Assembly (NCBI GenBank): GCA_964459845.1
Contig: CAYWOC010000015.1
Span: forward strand, 1-51,490
DNA: 51,490 nucleotides
Reading direction: 5' to 3'
DNA from: CALZFJ01 sp964459845
Lineage (GTDB): Bacteria > Bacteroidota > Bacteroidia > Bacteroidales > Muribaculaceae
Shown in pieces: positions 26,641 to 35,243 of this stretch. A model generated the notes under the pieces. That model was not told the DNA's origin. It did not search any database and saw only the letters and a program-made list of their open reading frames with translations. The stretch's first letter is position 1; the number at the start of each line of letters is the position of its first letter. The position numbers were made by a program, and so were the translations under genes.

Positions 26641-27624
26641 ATGAAAAGCAATAGCAAATTAAATTATGTATTTGTAGTGGCGATAGTGCTGGTGGCTGCG
26701 GTGGTGGCTGCTATAATCTATGGCTTCAACTTGCCAAAGCAGGAAGAGATAATTCAAGGGCAGGCAGAGACAAGTGAATATAGGGTTTCGAGCAAGGTGC
26801 CTGGCCGTGTGCTGGAAATTCGAGTGAAAGAGGGAGACAAGGTGAGGAAAGGCGATACGCTCGCAATTCTTGAAGCCCCTGACATCCAGGCAAAATTAGC
26901 GCAGGCCAACGCTGCTGTATCGGCTGCCGAAGCTATTGACCAAAAGGCGCAGAACGGTGCCCAAAAGGAACAGATTCAGGGCGCATATGAAATGTGGCAG
27001 AAGGCAAAAGCCGGAGTGGAGGTTGCGGAAAAGACATATAATCGTGTGAACCGCTTGTTTGAGAGCGGAGTGATGGCAGAACAGAAACGCGATGAGGCAA
27101 AAGCTCAATATGATGCTATGGTGGCAACCGAGAAAGCAGCCAAGGCTCAATATGAAATGGCGAAGAATGGTGCGCGCATTGAGGACAAAGCTGCTGCTGG
27201 AGCTCAGGTGGCACGCGCTCAAGGTGCGGTGAAGGAGGTTTCTTCCTACATCAATGAAACTGTGCTGACCGCTCTTGCCGATGGCGAGGTGACTGAAATT
27301 TTTCCACAAGTAGGTGAGCTTGTAGGTACTGGCGCGCCTGTCATGAATGTGGCTTTGACCGATGATGTGTGGTTCACATTCAACATTCGTGAAGACAAGT
27401 TGCCCGGCATAAAAGTGGGAGCTGAGCTTGATGCCTATATCCCGGCTATGGACAAGAATATAAAAGTGAAAATATCACTCATAAAGAATGTAGGCAGTTT
27501 TGCGACTTGGAAGGCGACAAAAGCTCTCGACGGATTTGACTTGAAGACATTTGAGGTTCAGGCAAAGCCCATGCAGCCGGTGACCGAATTGCGGGCAGGC
27601 ATGTCGATAGTTCTAAAAAGGTAA
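26641..27624 (+). CDS. HlyD-family periplasmic adaptor
   Basis: The 327-residue protein has one N-terminal membrane anchor (about residues 9-30), a biotinyl-lipoyl half-motif (VPGRVLEIRVKEGDKVRKGD near 54-73), an Ala/Gln/Lys-rich coiled-coil hairpin (about 80-205), the second lipoyl half (ADGEVTEIFPQVGELV), and a beta-barrel domain. This is the EmrA/YbhG-type layout. It should bridge the ABC-2 permeases encoded downstream to the TolC-type duct encoded upstream. It is the second gene of the operon, 22 bases before the first permease. Confidence 0.9.
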   Translation: MKSNSKLNYVFVVAIVLVAAVVAAIIYGFNLPKQEEIIQGQAETSEYRVSSKVPGRVLEIRVKEGDKVRKGDTLAILEAPDIQAKLAQANAAVSAAEAIDQKAQNGAQKEQIQGAYEMWQKAKAGVEVAEKTYNRVNRLFESGVMAEQKRDEAKAQYDAMVATEKAAKAQYEMAKNGARIEDKAAAGAQVARAQGAVKEVSSYINETVLTALADGEVTEIFPQVGELVGTGAPVMNVALTDDVWFTFNIREDKLPGIKVGAELDAYIPAMDKNIKVKISLIKNVGSFATWKATKALDGFDLKTFEVQAKPMQPVTELRAGMSIVLKR

Positions 27625-27646
27625 TTAAGCATCGTTCGGTGAAATA

Positions 27647-28828
27647 ATGAATATAAAAGAGATATTCCAGCGCATATTGAGAGTGGCGTGGCGAGAGGTG
27701 CATCTCTTCTCGCACCGTCCGCTGTGCCTGTTCTGTGCTATGATTGCGCCGATATTCTGCACCGTATTCTTCACTTCGCTCATGTATAAGGGGCTTCCGA
27801 CAGACTTGCCTGCCGGTGTGGTAGATGAGGACAACACAAAGACTACCAGGCAGATAATACGCACACTGGATGCCCTTGAAAACACCAATATAGTGGCTGA
27901 ATACAGCAATTTCAGCGAGGCTCGCGAGGCAATGCAGCAAGGCAAGATATATGCGTTTTTCTATATTCCAAAAGGCACAACAGCCAAGGCGATAGCAAGT
28001 AGGCAGCCAAAAATATCATTCTATACGAATGAAACCTACTTTGTGGCGGCATCGCTTCTCATGCGCGATTTGCGCCTTTCGTCGGAACTGGTGGGACTTG
28101 CCATCACACGCCAGACGCTGTATGCCAAAGGTGCTACGGAGCGTCAGGCAATGGGTATTATACAGCCGATAACAGTGGAGGCGCATCCGTTGAAGAATCC
28201 ATACTTGAACTATTCGGTGTATCTGAACAATGTGATTATACCCGGCATTCTTTTCCTTCTTGTGATGCTTATCACAGCCTATTCGATAGGGGAGGAGTGG
28301 AAAAAAGGCACACAGAAGGAGTGGTATGAGCTTGGCGGCAGATCATCAACAGTGGCACTCATTGGAAAGCTGTTGCCACAGACGCTGCTATTCTGGCTGA
28401 TGATAGTGTTCATCGATGTATATCTGTATGAGTATCTTGCATTCCCATGCAATTGCGGAATATCGCACATGATTCTTGTGGGGATGCTCACAGTGCTTGC
28501 GTCGCAAGGATTCAGCATCTTTGTCTTTGGCATAGTGCCAGGGCAGTTGCGTCTTGCTATGAGCACCTGCTCGCTGTGGGGCGTGGTTTCGTTCTCAATA
28601 TCAGGTATGTCGTTCCCGGTATCGGCTATGGCTCGTCCGCTGCAAGTGGCGGCAGAGTTGTTCCCGCTCCGTCACTATTTCCTGATATATGTGAATCAGG
28701 CACTCGACGGATATTCCATATTCTATGTGTGGCATTCGGTGGTGGCACTTGTGATGTTCACAATTTTGCCTATGTTTGTGCTGTGGCGTTACCGCTCGGC
28801 TATTTTCAATAATAAATATGTTCCGTGA
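27647..28828 (+). CDS. ABC-2 type permease, first of a pair
   Basis: The 393-residue protein has one N-terminal membrane segment (about 27-47), a large extracytoplasmic domain (about 50-185, with DLPAGVVDEDN), then five more segments, the layout of the YhhJ/YbhS/ABC2_membrane_3 family. Such permeases work with a cytoplasmic ATPase to export drugs or lipids, but none is encoded next to it. With the second permease it probably forms a heterodimer in the inner membrane, docked to the HlyD adaptor. Confidence 0.85.
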   Translation: MNIKEIFQRILRVAWREVHLFSHRPLCLFCAMIAPIFCTVFFTSLMYKGLPTDLPAGVVDEDNTKTTRQIIRTLDALENTNIVAEYSNFSEAREAMQQGKIYAFFYIPKGTTAKAIASRQPKISFYTNETYFVAASLLMRDLRLSSELVGLAITRQTLYAKGATERQAMGIIQPITVEAHPLKNPYLNYSVYLNNVIIPGILFLLVMLITAYSIGEEWKKGTQKEWYELGGRSSTVALIGKLLPQTLLFWLMIVFIDVYLYEYLAFPCNCGISHMILVGMLTVLASQGFSIFVFGIVPGQLRLAMSTCSLWGVVSFSISGMSFPVSAMARPLQVAAELFPLRHYFLIYVNQALDGYSIFYVWHSVVALVMFTILPMFVLWRYRSAIFNNKYVP

Positions 28829-28832
28829 TTCA

Positions 28833-30044
28833 ATGAAAGGTATAATAAACATATTCAAAATATGGCTCAGTGAGCTGGCCGATGTGGTGAAGGATCAGGG
28901 AATCTTTATCTTTGTGGTTTTACTTCCGCTGGGGTATCCGCTGCTGTATGCCTATATCTACAATGAAGAGGTGGTGCGCGACGTTCCTGTGGCTGTGGTG
29001 GATGAGAATAATTCGGAGATGAGCCGCAAGTTTATCCGCCTGATGGATGCCACCCCCGATGTGTATATCGCCGCTCACTGCAATAGTATGGCTGATGCCG
29101 AGGAACTCATACGCCGGCAGGAAGCGTATGGCATATTGCGTATTCCAAAGTCGTTCTCCGAGGACATATATCGAGGCGACCAAACCACAATAGGAACTTA
29201 CAGCGACATGTGCAGTATGCTTTATTACAAGGCAATGCTGCTTGCCGCCAACAATGTGGCATTGGAGATGAACAAGGATATAAAGGTCAAGAAATATATC
29301 CCTGGCACAACCGATAGACAGGATGAAATCACACGAATGCCTGTGAAGTATGATTATGTGCAATTGTATAATCCTCAAAGCGGATTTGCAGCGTTCTTGA
29401 TACCGCCAGTGCTGATGCTTATAATACAGCAGTCGATGCTGCTCGGTGTGGGTATGTCGATGGGGCGTATGCGCGAGCGCTACATGGGATTCGGCTTGCC
29501 GTTTAAGCCGTATTATAAGAATCCGCTATATATTGTAATTGGAAAGGGGCTTGTGTATTTTTTGATATATATAGTAATGGGAGTCTATATGTTCACATTT
29601 GTGACCAAGAGCTTTGAGCTGACGCAAATAGGCACTTTTAGCGTGTTTTTGCAGTTCCTCGTTCCATTTGTTCTTGCGTGCGTATTTTTCTCCATGGTGG
29701 TGTCGTTCTTCATCTATCGCCGTGAAGATTGCATTCTTCTCATCGTGTTCCTGTCGCTCCCGTTGCTGTTTATTTCAGGTGTGTCATGGCCAGGTGCGGC
29801 AGTTCCCGACTATTGGAAATATGTGTCGTATATAGTGCCGTCCACATTCGGACTTAACGGATATGTACGAATATCAAGTATGGGTGCATCGATTCATGAT
29901 GTTGCATTCGAATATAATGCGTTATGGCTTCAATGCGTAGTGTATTTTTTGATAGCCTTGTTGTTCTATCGTCGTGAGATATTGCGGATAATGAACCGCA
30001 GAACGTCGCTGCATCTGATAGAGAAGGTTATCAAGAAGATATAA
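28833..30044 (+). CDS. ABC-2 type permease, second of a pair
   Basis: The roughly 400-residue protein has the same layout as its neighbour: an N-terminal helix near 20-45, an extracytoplasmic domain with VPVAVVDENNSEMSR, then five hydrophobic segments, ending in a basic tail. The start at 28833 (MKGIIN) lies 4 bases after the previous stop; an ATG at 28818 overlapping the upstream gene by 11 bases is also possible. It is last in the operon; tandem hairpins follow at 30100-30151. The substrate cannot be read from the sequence. Confidence 0.85.
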   Translation: MKGIINIFKIWLSELADVVKDQGIFIFVVLLPLGYPLLYAYIYNEEVVRDVPVAVVDENNSEMSRKFIRLMDATPDVYIAAHCNSMADAEELIRRQEAYGILRIPKSFSEDIYRGDQTTIGTYSDMCSMLYYKAMLLAANNVALEMNKDIKVKKYIPGTTDRQDEITRMPVKYDYVQLYNPQSGFAAFLIPPVLMLIIQQSMLLGVGMSMGRMRERYMGFGLPFKPYYKNPLYIVIGKGLVYFLIYIVMGVYMFTFVTKSFELTQIGTFSVFLQFLVPFVLACVFFSMVVSFFIYRREDCILLIVFLSLPLLFISGVSWPGAAVPDYWKYVSYIVPSTFGLNGYVRISSMGASIHDVAFEYNALWLQCVVYFLIALLFYRREILRIMNRRTSLHLIEKVIKKI

Positions 30045-30099
30045 GCCCCTCAAATCGTCCAAGCAGAATAAAAATTTTTCATAGTTTAGTTTTTGTCCA

Positions 30100-30151
30100 A
30101 ACCCGTGACTCGGGTTGAAAAAGGCTGCCAGCTTACTTGCTGCCAGCCTTT
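30100..30151 (+). terminator. Tandem hairpins ending the efflux operon
   Basis: AACCCG/CGGGTT (30100-30116) is followed directly by a 13-bp stem with one C-C mismatch (30120-30132 with 30139-30151) and TGTTATT. It is probably a terminator; the T run is short. Confidence 0.6.
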
Positions 30152-30247
30152 GTTATTCGTGATTGTGATGCGGCATATTCGATATAGGGGGCATTTATGG
30201 CGAAACTTTTGGAATACGCTTACACCCTTATTGCCGCCGATTCTGGA

Positions 30248-31384
30248 TTATTGCTTCTTTTCGAGCTTTGCGCGGACATAGGTTGTGCGATCGGCTTTCA
30301 CTTCAATCTGCTCGGTGCGTGGAGTGTAGCCGTAGGCTTCGTATCTAAGGGTGTAGCGTCCAGGCTTCACGTTGTCGAAGATGAAAAGACCGTTATACTC
30401 GTCGTCGGTGCGGTAAGCGCGAAAGGTGACACCATCCTTGTCGGTCAAATATACCATACCATAGTTGATTGGCTTCCACTGGTCGTCGCTGCCTTCGCGG
30501 TATTTGTAAAGAGGGTGGTCGAGATGCTCGTGAGCATCTTTCAGTGTACCTACAATGTAGCCTATCTTTTCTGGCTTACCACCATAGAATGCGTTGATGG
30601 CACGGAAATATCTCACAGCCTCCATGCGGCAATAGTCGCGGTTGAGCAGACGATGACGTTCGGGATGATAGGAGTGGAATGAACCTTCGGCAAGGAAGCT
30701 CGGCACGCGGTGCTTAAGCACGGCGAGGTATCCTGTGTAGCCAATTGAATTGGCTTTGCCCGGTGCAGTACCCCCCATCCACGATATATCGCCGGCTATA
30801 TATGGATTTTCGGGGCTTGATGAGCTCCATTCTGTTATAGGATTGTCCCAAATGTAGGGAAATGCTTGTCGGCATCGTTCGATGCTGCCTGGAGCATAAT
30901 CCTTGCCAGTCTCTCCGCGATACATAAGCACAAGATAATTTATAGTGGAGCCATCTACATGGGCATTGCTGTGAATCGATAAGAAGTAGTCGGGATTGAG
31001 CGAATCCACTTGAATGGCGATGCGCTCGAGTCCCACGATCTGTTGCTGTCCGTTTTCGTCGCAAGTAGTCTCGTCGCGGTCGAGCGGAGTGGCGTTTTTC
31101 TGCCCGTGAGTCACATAGCCGTTCTTGGTGCGCGACATATACACAGTGGCACCGGCATCGTGCAGCTTGTGATACAGTTCGAGAGCTTTCCACAGATTGG
31201 TCTTGGTCTCAAAGAACCCAAGGGTGTCCATCTCCGGGTGATTGATTGTGGCGAGAGGCCGGTCGTTGGCGGTCCATCCACCGTGTCCGGCATTCACATA
31301 GATGCGTTTGCCTTTAAGACCTTTTGCATTGGCTGCGCCAACGCATAGGAGCAATGTTGCGAGAGCGATAAAGATTTTTCTCAT
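30248..31384 (-). CDS. N-acetylmuramoyl-L-alanine amidase (Amidase_3) with C-terminal sandwich domain
   Basis: The 378-residue protein has a signal peptide (ending ANAK, about residue 20). The zinc amidase has the first histidine in NAGHGG (His34), a glutamate in FFETKTNL (Glu59), the next histidine in LSIHSNAH, and the catalytic glutamate in FLAEGSFH. It cleaves the amide between N-acetylmuramic acid and the stem peptide in the periplasm. Residues from about 285 form a carboxypeptidase-regulatory-like/transthyretin-type domain (GLFIFDNVKPGRYTLRYEAYGY). ATG at 31384 is chosen because it starts the signal peptide. It probably acts in septal or envelope wall remodelling. Confidence 0.9.
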   Translation of the reverse strand: MRKIFIALATLLLCVGAANAKGLKGKRIYVNAGHGGWTANDRPLATINHPEMDTLGFFETKTNLWKALELYHKLHDAGATVYMSRTKNGYVTHGQKNATPLDRDETTCDENGQQQIVGLERIAIQVDSLNPDYFLSIHSNAHVDGSTINYLVLMYRGETGKDYAPGSIERCRQAFPYIWDNPITEWSSSSPENPYIAGDISWMGGTAPGKANSIGYTGYLAVLKHRVPSFLAEGSFHSYHPERHRLLNRDYCRMEAVRYFRAINAFYGGKPEKIGYIVGTLKDAHEHLDHPLYKYREGSDDQWKPINYGMVYLTDKDGVTFRAYRTDDEYNGLFIFDNVKPGRYTLRYEAYGYTPRTEQIEVKADRTTYVRAKLEKKQ

Positions 31385-31431
31385 AAACAGAATATTAATG
31401 ATATTAAGAATTTCGTGGTAAGCATAATGAC

Positions 31432-31469
31432 AAAAAAGCAATCCGATGAATGAATCACGGATTGCTTTT
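31432..31469 (-). terminator. Intrinsic terminator of rplU-rpmA
   Basis: On the minus strand AAAGCAATCCG pairs with CGGATTGCTTT around a 12-base loop, followed by T's. It separates the ribosomal operon from the amidase gene. Confidence 0.75.
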
Positions 31470-31521
31470 GTTATCATTAGTAGGTTTCGACCATTTTATC
31501 CATTATTGGTCGAGTTGCGAT

Positions 31522-31785
31522 TTAGTTTTCAGCTTGCTTTGGATTAACAGCAATATAATTGCGGTTAGCCTTAGTAACGAAAACAACTGTACCGTCGGTC
31601 AAAGCATACAAAGTGTGGTCTTTACCCATACCTACGTTTGCACCTGCATGGTGAACAGTGCCACGTTGACGCTTGATGATGTTACCAGCTTTGGCGAATT
31701 GACCACCAAAAATTTTAACTCCAAGTCGTTTGCTTTCTGACTCACGACCGTTCTTAGAACTACCTACACCTTTTTTATGTGCCAT
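31522..31785 (-). CDS. rpmA: 50S ribosomal protein L27
   Basis: The 87-residue protein has the canonical bacterial L27 opening (MAHKKGVGSSKNGRES) and the conserved GxxVKxxFGGQ and RQRGTxxHxGxNVGxGxDxTL stretches. It sits at the 50S peptidyl-transferase region. It starts directly at MAHKK, without the N-terminal extension that is cleaved off in Firmicutes. It is the second gene of the rplU-rpmA pair, 25 bases after rplU. Confidence 0.98.
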   Translation of the reverse strand: MAHKKGVGSSKNGRESESKRLGVKIFGGQFAKAGNIIKRQRGTVHHAGANVGMGKDHTLYALTDGTVVFVTKANRNYIAVNPKQAEN

Positions 31786-31810
31786 TTCTTCTTAAAATTT
31801 TAGGGGTTTA

Positions 31811-32131
31811 TTAAGCTACGACTTCTTTAATCACAACTTTGGTGAAATATTGACGGTGACCGTTCAAGCGACGATAACCTTTTCTTCTCTTCTTCTTGAA
31901 GACAATAACATGTTCACCTTTTACGAGGGGAGTCTTAACCTCGCAAACAACTTTAGCACCTTCAACGGTAGGCGCGCCAACCTTAACGGCACCGTCGGCG
32001 TCAACGAGAAGAACGTTGCTGAATTCTACTGCATCACCTTCTTTAGCCTCGTCGCCGAGATAATGAACATACAAATACTTGCCAGCTTCGGCTTTGAATT
32101 GCTGTCCCTTGATTTCTACGATAGCGTACAT
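31811..32131 (-). CDS. rplU: 50S ribosomal protein L21
   Basis: The 106-residue protein has the L21 opening (MYAIVEIKGQQFKAEAGK) and the basic C-terminal signature FKKKRRKGYRRLNGHRQ. It binds 23S rRNA in the 50S subunit. First gene of the rplU-rpmA operon, with a consensus promoter at 32217-32248 and a structured leader of about 80 bases. Confidence 0.98.
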   Translation of the reverse strand: MYAIVEIKGQQFKAEAGKYLYVHYLGDEAKEGDAVEFSNVLLVDADGAVKVGAPTVEGAKVVCEVKTPLVKGEHVIVFKKKRRKGYRRLNGHRQYFTKVVIKEVVA

Positions 32132-32155
32132 CTGTTAAATTAATTTTTACAGGTT

Positions 32156-32187
32156 AATCCGTGCGGCGGATTTCCATTTTGGAAATC
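32156..32187 (-). promoter_or_regulatory. rplU leader with two mutually exclusive hairpins
   Basis: In plus-strand coordinates, 32156-32161 pairs with 32167-32172 (AATCCG/CGGATT), and 32169-32175 pairs with 32181-32187 (GATTTCC/GGAAATC). The two stems share 32169-32172, so only one can form at a time. Ribosomal-protein leaders are often autoregulated; that use here is inference. Confidence 0.4.
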
Positions 32188-32216
32188 ACTTAATCAAGCC
32201 TTTCGGAATGAGCATA

Positions 32217-32248
32217 CAAAAGTACTAACTTTTTCCCGAACAAGCAAA
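32217..32248 (-). promoter_or_regulatory. Consensus promoter of rplU-rpmA
   Basis: Read on the minus strand: TTTG (32248-32245), exactly 20 bases, TACTTTTG (32224-32217). The start would be near 32210, about 79 bases before the rplU ATG. Confidence 0.75.
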
Positions 32249-32313
32249 TAATATCCTATGAAAAAAATGCTTATTTCGGAAATGCGTGCTTGTTCATTGT
32301 GACAGCTATGCAG

Positions 32314-33213
32314 TCAGTGCTGTTGCCGGTATTCGTTTGGTGTCATATCAGCCATTTTCTTAAACAGTCGGGTGAAATGCTGAGGATATTGAAAGCCTAA
32401 TTCGCATGAGATTTGGCTGATGGGTTTTTCTGTGTCGAGAAGGCTTCTTTTAGCCATATCCATCATTTTTAACTGGATATATGCCTGTGCTGATTTGCCT
32501 GTTTCCTTCTTTATAAGGTCGCTGAAATATCCTGGCGACAAGCATAACTCGCTTGCGCAATACTTCACTGTTGGCAATCCGGCACTTTGAGCCTTTCCTG
32601 ATATGAAATAATTATCAAGCAATGCCTCAAAGCGTGTCAAAAGATTTCTGTTTATGGGTTTCCGTGTGATAAATTGCCTTTCGTAAAAGCGTAGGCAATA
32701 GTCAAGTAGCAATTGGATGTTAGAGGCTATTAGGCGTTTGCTGAGGCTGTCTATTGAATGCTCCAGCTCCTGCTGGATTTTTCCTAAGCAATCGATGAAT
32801 AGCGTGCGTTCACGTTCGGATAAATGCAAGGCTTCATTCACTTCGTATGAGAAATACGAATAATCTTTTATACTACGGCCAAGTGATGTCCCATATATCA
32901 ATTCCGGATCGAAGCAGAGTGCCCAACCCTGCGGTTGGAAGACTTCGCCCGTATCCTCTATGCCTATGACTTGTCCCGGAGCAAGACATACTACAGAGCC
33001 TTTCTGGTAATCGTAACGCTGTCTTCCATAAATCAACTCACAATTTTTTTCGTCTTTCAAATATACTGTATAGAAACTGAATGTGTGGCGTATGTGTTTC
33101 ATGGGGTTTGCTTTCGACAAATCAATCACACTGACCAGCGGATGTAATGTTTCTACACCTAACATCTCATTGTATTCGGTAACGGTCGTAATATTTAATA
33201 GTTCGTTGTTCAT
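32314..33213 (-). CDS. AraC-family transcription regulator
   Basis: The 299-residue protein has an N-terminal cupin-like sensor (about 20-150, with GSVVCLAPGQVIGIEDTG) and a C-terminal AraC DNA-binding domain (about 200-299) with the helix-turn-helix CELGFQYPQHFTRLFKKMADMTPNEYRQ. The ATG at 33213 (MNNELLN) is chosen; the frame extends upstream through the promoter region. It is divergent from a flavodoxin-dehydrogenase pair, which it probably controls, as this arrangement is common for redox-responsive AraC regulators in Bacteroidetes. Confidence 0.85.
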   Translation of the reverse strand: MNNELLNITTVTEYNEMLGVETLHPLVSVIDLSKANPMKHIRHTFSFYTVYLKDEKNCELIYGRQRYDYQKGSVVCLAPGQVIGIEDTGEVFQPQGWALCFDPELIYGTSLGRSIKDYSYFSYEVNEALHLSERERTLFIDCLGKIQQELEHSIDSLSKRLIASNIQLLLDYCLRFYERQFITRKPINRNLLTRFEALLDNYFISGKAQSAGLPTVKYCASELCLSPGYFSDLIKKETGKSAQAYIQLKMMDMAKRSLLDTEKPISQISCELGFQYPQHFTRLFKKMADMTPNEYRQQH

Positions 33214-33409
33214 ATTCTGGAGTTTTAATGCAAAAATACAAATTGATAGGTAATAATATATCATATGCAGAGCATAAACTTCAATTTAGGTAAATGAATC
33301 CTTGATTTGTATAAGCAAGGCACAAACTTTTGATAATATGAGAGTAACAAACAACGATTTGGGTAATTCAATCTGCAATTTGTTTAACATAAGTCTGCGC
33401 TAATCCGAC

Positions 33410-33417
33410 TACCTTTG
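33410..33417 (+). promoter_or_regulatory. -7 element of the flavodoxin operon
   Basis: TACCTTTG matches TAnnTTTG; the start would be near 33424, about 28 bases before the ATG at 33452. The -33 region has only TTTA at the right distance, which suits a promoter needing an activator such as the divergent AraC protein. Confidence 0.5.
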
Positions 33418-33451
33418 TGTCATAAAATAAACAATAATAAACACAAGTATT

Positions 33452-34069
33452 ATGAGTAAAAGTATATTGACACTTATGATGATGCTGACGGCTATATTGC
33501 CGTTCTCATCCTGTTCTCAAAGCAAATCAAGTAATAAAATGAATATGGAAAATAGAAGAACGTTGGTGGTATTTTTTTCAAGAACAGGAGAGAATTATGC
33601 CGTGGGCAATATCCAAAAGGGTAACACACAAATCATCGCTGAAATGATTGTGAAAGAGACTGACGGTGCGCTTTTCCAGATAGAGCCGTTTAAAGCCTAT
33701 CCTGAGAATTATACGAAATGTACAGAAGTGGCAAAACGAGAAGTGGAGTCGAAAGCTCGCCCTGCAATAAAGGCGGATGTTGCAGTGGAGGATTATGATG
33801 TGATTTATATCGGCTATCCAAATTGGTGGGGAGATATGCCGATGCCTGTCTATACTTTCATTGAAAAGCATAATTGGCAGGGTAAGACGGTAGTCCCGTT
33901 TTGTACGCATGAAGGAAGCGGCTTGTCGGATACGGAAAACAAATTGAAAAATGCATGTAAAGGTGCGACCGTACTTAAAGGCTTGGCGATACGAGGAATC
34001 ATTGCCCAAAAATCACAGGAGCAAGCCAGGAAAACTGTAGCATATTGGTTGGCAAATCAAGCAAAATAG
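33452..34069 (+). CDS. Flavodoxin-family lipoprotein
   Basis: The 205-residue protein has a leader ending FSSC then S, a lipobox with cysteine 21. A flavodoxin fold follows from about residue 35: the FMN phosphate loop FFSRTGENYAVG, the IYIGYPNWWGDMPMPV segment, and FCTHEGSGLSDTE. It would carry electrons through FMN outside the cytoplasm. A lipid-anchored flavodoxin implies a periplasmic or outer-membrane redox partner. It is followed at 28 bases by a short-chain dehydrogenase and lies opposite an AraC regulator. Confidence 0.85.
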   Translation: MSKSILTLMMMLTAILPFSSCSQSKSSNKMNMENRRTLVVFFSRTGENYAVGNIQKGNTQIIAEMIVKETDGALFQIEPFKAYPENYTKCTEVAKREVESKARPAIKADVAVEDYDVIYIGYPNWWGDMPMPVYTFIEKHNWQGKTVVPFCTHEGSGLSDTENKLKNACKGATVLKGLAIRGIIAQKSQEQARKTVAYWLANQAK

Positions 34070-34097
34070 ATAAGAAAAAATTGGAAAGGTAAAAGAT

Positions 34098-34952
34098 ATG
34101 AAAAATGTGATGATATTGACTGGAGCCGGTCAGATTGGTATGGCTATAGCTCGCCGGATGGGTTACGGAATGAAAATCGTAGTAGGCGACAAGAACAAAG
34201 GGAATGCTGATGCGATTGCAAAGACGATGAATGAGGCTGGTTTTGATGCTATTCCTGTGGAAATGGATTTGTCTTCACGCACATCTATCCTCAATCTTAT
34301 TGCCGAGGCACAAAAGTATGGAGAGATTTCGATGTTGGTGAATGCCGCAGGAGTGTCGCCAAGCCAGGCATCCATTGAGATTATTCTTAAGGTAGATCTC
34401 TATGGAACCGCCGTGTTGCTGGAGGAGGTAGGTAAGGTTATCAAAGTTGGTGGCGTTGGCGTTACCATCTCCAGCCAGTCGGGACACCGTATGCCGGCAC
34501 TCACTCCAGAAGAGGACGAATTGCTTGCCACTACTCCCACCGAGGAACTTCTCTCGCTGGATATGCTTCGGGAGGGAAATATCTGCGATACGCTGCGCGC
34601 TTACCAGATGGCGAAACGCTGCAATGTGAAACGTGTGATGGCAGAATCCGTGAAATGGGGAGAACGTGGAGCAAGGTTAAACTCCATTTCTCCAGGCATT
34701 GTTGTTACGCCATTGGCTATTGATGAGTTTAACGGTCCGCGTGGCGATTTCTACAAGAATATGTTTGCCAAGTGTCCTGCGGGTCGTCCCGGCACCGCAG
34801 ATGAAATCGCAAATGTGGCTGAACTGCTGATGAGCGACAAAGGCTCATACATTACCGGTGCCGATTTCCTGATTGATGGTGGTGCTACAGCATCTTTCTT
34901 CTATGGCCCATTGAAGCCGAATTATAAACAGATGAAGGGGTGTGATGAATGA
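34098..34952 (+). CDS. Short-chain dehydrogenase/reductase
   Basis: The 284-residue protein has a Rossmann nucleotide-binding start (TGAGQIGMAIARRMG, residues 7-21), an NAAG motif near 83, a serine in VTISSQSG, a YQMAKRCN segment with the catalytic Tyr-x3-Lys pair, and the SDR C-terminal DFLIDGG. It is a cytoplasmic NAD(P)-dependent oxidoreductase of unknown substrate. It is probably co-transcribed with the flavodoxin gene and controlled by the divergent AraC regulator. Confidence 0.88.
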   Translation: MKNVMILTGAGQIGMAIARRMGYGMKIVVGDKNKGNADAIAKTMNEAGFDAIPVEMDLSSRTSILNLIAEAQKYGEISMLVNAAGVSPSQASIEIILKVDLYGTAVLLEEVGKVIKVGGVGVTISSQSGHRMPALTPEEDELLATTPTEELLSLDMLREGNICDTLRAYQMAKRCNVKRVMAESVKWGERGARLNSISPGIVVTPLAIDEFNGPRGDFYKNMFAKCPAGRPGTADEIANVAELLMSDKGSYITGADFLIDGGATASFFYGPLKPNYKQMKGCDE

Positions 34953-35061
34953 TGCAATATAATGACTTTTTCTGCATAATGAGTGAGGTTCACGTATGTG
35001 GTGTGGATATTTCGCTCAGCGGTAATAAATCTAACAAGATTAGTTCAAAAAGTTTATAGAC

Positions 35062-35080
35062 AGAGGAGAACTCTATTTTT
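35062..35080 (+). terminator. Small hairpin with T run
   Basis: AGAG/CTCT (35062-35074) followed by ATTTTT. It is a weak terminator candidate for the SDR transcript; the region 34953-35243 has no gene. Confidence 0.35.
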
Positions 35081-35094
35081 TCTTTGGTAACCGA

Positions 35095-35137
35095 TTGGGT
35101 TCATAGTTCCATCATGATTATGGAATTATGAACCCAA
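35095..35137. terminator. Long hairpin upstream of the recombinase
   Basis: An 18-bp stem with a single G-T pair (35095-35112 with 35120-35137; ends TTGGGT/ACCCAA) and a 7-base loop. A short T-rich stretch follows. It insulates the SDR transcript from the recombinase gene, or could be a protein-binding palindrome. Confidence 0.5.
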
Positions 35138-35200
35138 ATTGTTTTCATCTGTAATTTTCAAGTCCGACAGATAAATCTTCAGCAAAAGTCGGTGTGTCTA

Positions 35201-35208
35201 TAATTTTG
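35201..35208 (+). promoter_or_regulatory. -7 element of the recombinase gene
   Basis: TAATTTTG fits TAnnTTTG; the start would be near 35215, 29 bases before the ATG at 35244. No -33 match at the usual distance. Confidence 0.45.
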
Positions 35209-35243
35209 CTATTTTATATAGCATCAACAATTAAAAGAAATAT

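Noticed and set aside
31010..31348. Plus-strand frames over the amidase gene
   Set aside because: Shadow of the well-supported minus-strand amidase with its zinc ligands; no independent start signals.
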